DNA of 24,716 nucleotides, taken from positions 1 through 24,716 of the forward strand of contig JAKBQO010000008.1 in NCBI GenBank assembly GCA_021835185.1, read 5' to 3'. Origin of the DNA: Thermoplasmata archaeon. Lineage in GTDB: Archaea > Thermoplasmatota > Thermoplasmata > Thermoplasmatales > Thermoplasmataceae. A program made the translations under genes and the position numbers. Below the pieces are notes generated by a model, which worked only from the letters and a program-made list of their open reading frames with translations, was not told the origin of the DNA and did no database searches. Positions 24,342 through 24,716 of this stretch are shown in pieces (the first letter of the stretch is position 1; every line of letters begins with the position of its first letter).

Positions 24342-24716
24342 CTAACTCCCCCCAATGAGACCCCATCCGAAAGGGTGGGAAGGAATTGCGGTGCGAATTG
24401 CAATCCTTTTCCATATTTTACCAGCTTGACCTTCTTCGTGTTTATGTCCATCTTCTTCCCTCCTCCTTTTATTACGATTGATTTCCCATAGTTATGCATA
24501 CCAACAACACTGAATCTCTCATGATCATACACAACTATATCTCCAGGCTGGAATGCATATCTTTTCCTTCTTATTGATGGCCTGAATCCCTTCCTGTTCG
24601 TCTGGATGGAACGGTTGTTCCTCCTTCTCTGTGTGATTGTAAATGGAGATGTCCTGGCCTGGTTGGTTCCTCCAGCAATCACAAATGCATCGTTGGCATG
24701 ACTCTTATCCAACCCA
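24338..24716 (-). CDS. IscB-like RNA-guided nuclease, C-terminal part (5' end outside window)
   Basis: The visible 125 codons are the C-terminal end of an IscB-family (Cas9-ancestor) protein; the reading frame continues past the window edge. It opens with the RuvC-III motif LDKSHANDAFVIAGG, holding the His and the catalytic Asp. It continues with the typical basic linker QRRRNNRSIQTNRKGF and RRKRYAFQPGD, then a small beta domain (VVYDHERFSVVGMHNYGKSIVIK) that in IscB recognises the target-adjacent motif. The bridge helix, the HNH domain and the omega-RNA region upstream are not in view, so intactness is unknown. The last residues (SDGVSLGGVR) lie in the apparent right end of the element and overlap lysX by four bases. 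Confidence 0.85.
   Translation of the reverse strand, partial: GLDKSHANDAFVIAGGTNQARTSPFTITQRRRNNRSIQTNRKGFRPSIRRKRYAFQPGDIVVYDHERFSVVGMHNYGKSIVIKGGGKKMDINTKKVKLVKYGKGLQFAPQFLPTLSDGVSLGGVR
24362..24379 (+). mobile_element. right-end hairpin of the IscB-carrying (IS200/IS605-like) element
   Basis: CCCATCC-GAAA-GGGTGGG forms a 7-bp stem (one T-G wobble) closed by a GAAA loop, inside the last codons of the IscB-like gene. Hairpins at this place are the recognition structures of IS200/IS605-group ends. The element boundary should lie a few bases further, near 24340-24355, right at the lysX start. Confidence 0.5.

Overview
The window looks like chromosomal DNA of an acidophilic, AT-rich archaeon of the order Thermoplasmatales (a Ferroplasma-like organism is my best guess from gene content and base composition; no rRNA is present to prove it). 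Archaeal signs are TATA boxes about 20-30 bases ahead of start codons (leaderless transcripts), GGAGG-type ribosome sites mainly at genes inside operons, a 3-hydroxyacyl-CoA dehydrogenase/enoyl-CoA hydratase fusion in archaeal domain order, LysW-type lysine biosynthesis genes and a complete AmmeMemoRadiSam set.

Layout. 1-2400 (minus): a SAM methyltransferase and an MFS exporter. 2400-2821: no intact gene, but a probable decayed HicB antitoxin. 2822-4863 (minus): a two-gene operon, HAD phosphatase then a type I phosphodiesterase/alkaline-phosphatase-fold hydrolase. 4998-8310 (plus): an ECF vitamin-type importer operon (S component, fused double ATPase, T component) with overlapping genes. 8545-10406 (minus): three small membrane-anchored proteins of uncertain role (a 4-TM protein carrying an exact internal 31-bp repeat, a one-TM OB-fold-like protein, and a Ser/Thr-rich one-TM protein), with a possible IS605-type end relic between the first two. 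10521-10985 (minus): a badly decayed open frame resembling a DDE transposase C-terminus.

11038-14627: a nitrilase-superfamily amidohydrolase with a small downstream gene, then the AmmeMemoRadiSam radical SAM enzyme (AmrS), the MEMO-family protein, and divergently AMMECR1. 14666-21636: a complete fatty-acid beta-oxidation locus. A minus-strand operon encodes acyl-CoA ligase, thiolase, acyl-CoA dehydrogenase and a second, apparently catalytically altered acyl-CoA dehydrogenase-like subunit. The bifunctional hydratase/dehydrogenase diverges from it across a 213-bp regulatory region holding two perfect 10-bp palindromes. Together these could activate fatty acids and run the full dehydrogenation-hydration-dehydrogenation-thiolysis cycle.

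21676-22461 holds an unrecognised helical protein that overlaps, tail to tail, the end of lysK. lysX-lysK (minus, overlapping ATGA) belong to the amino-group-carrier-protein route to lysine and/or ornithine. Directly upstream of lysX, with its stop codon overlapping the lysX start, is the C-terminal part of an IscB-like RNA-guided nuclease gene that runs off the window. Its last codons form a hairpin typical of IS200/IS605-type right ends.

I did not find a clearly new multi-gene system. The most interesting items are the IscB/lysX junction, the dehydrogenase pair with one missing catalytic base, the palindromic convergent gene overlap and the in-frame repeat inside the small membrane protein. 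No tRNA, rRNA or CRISPR array was recognised.
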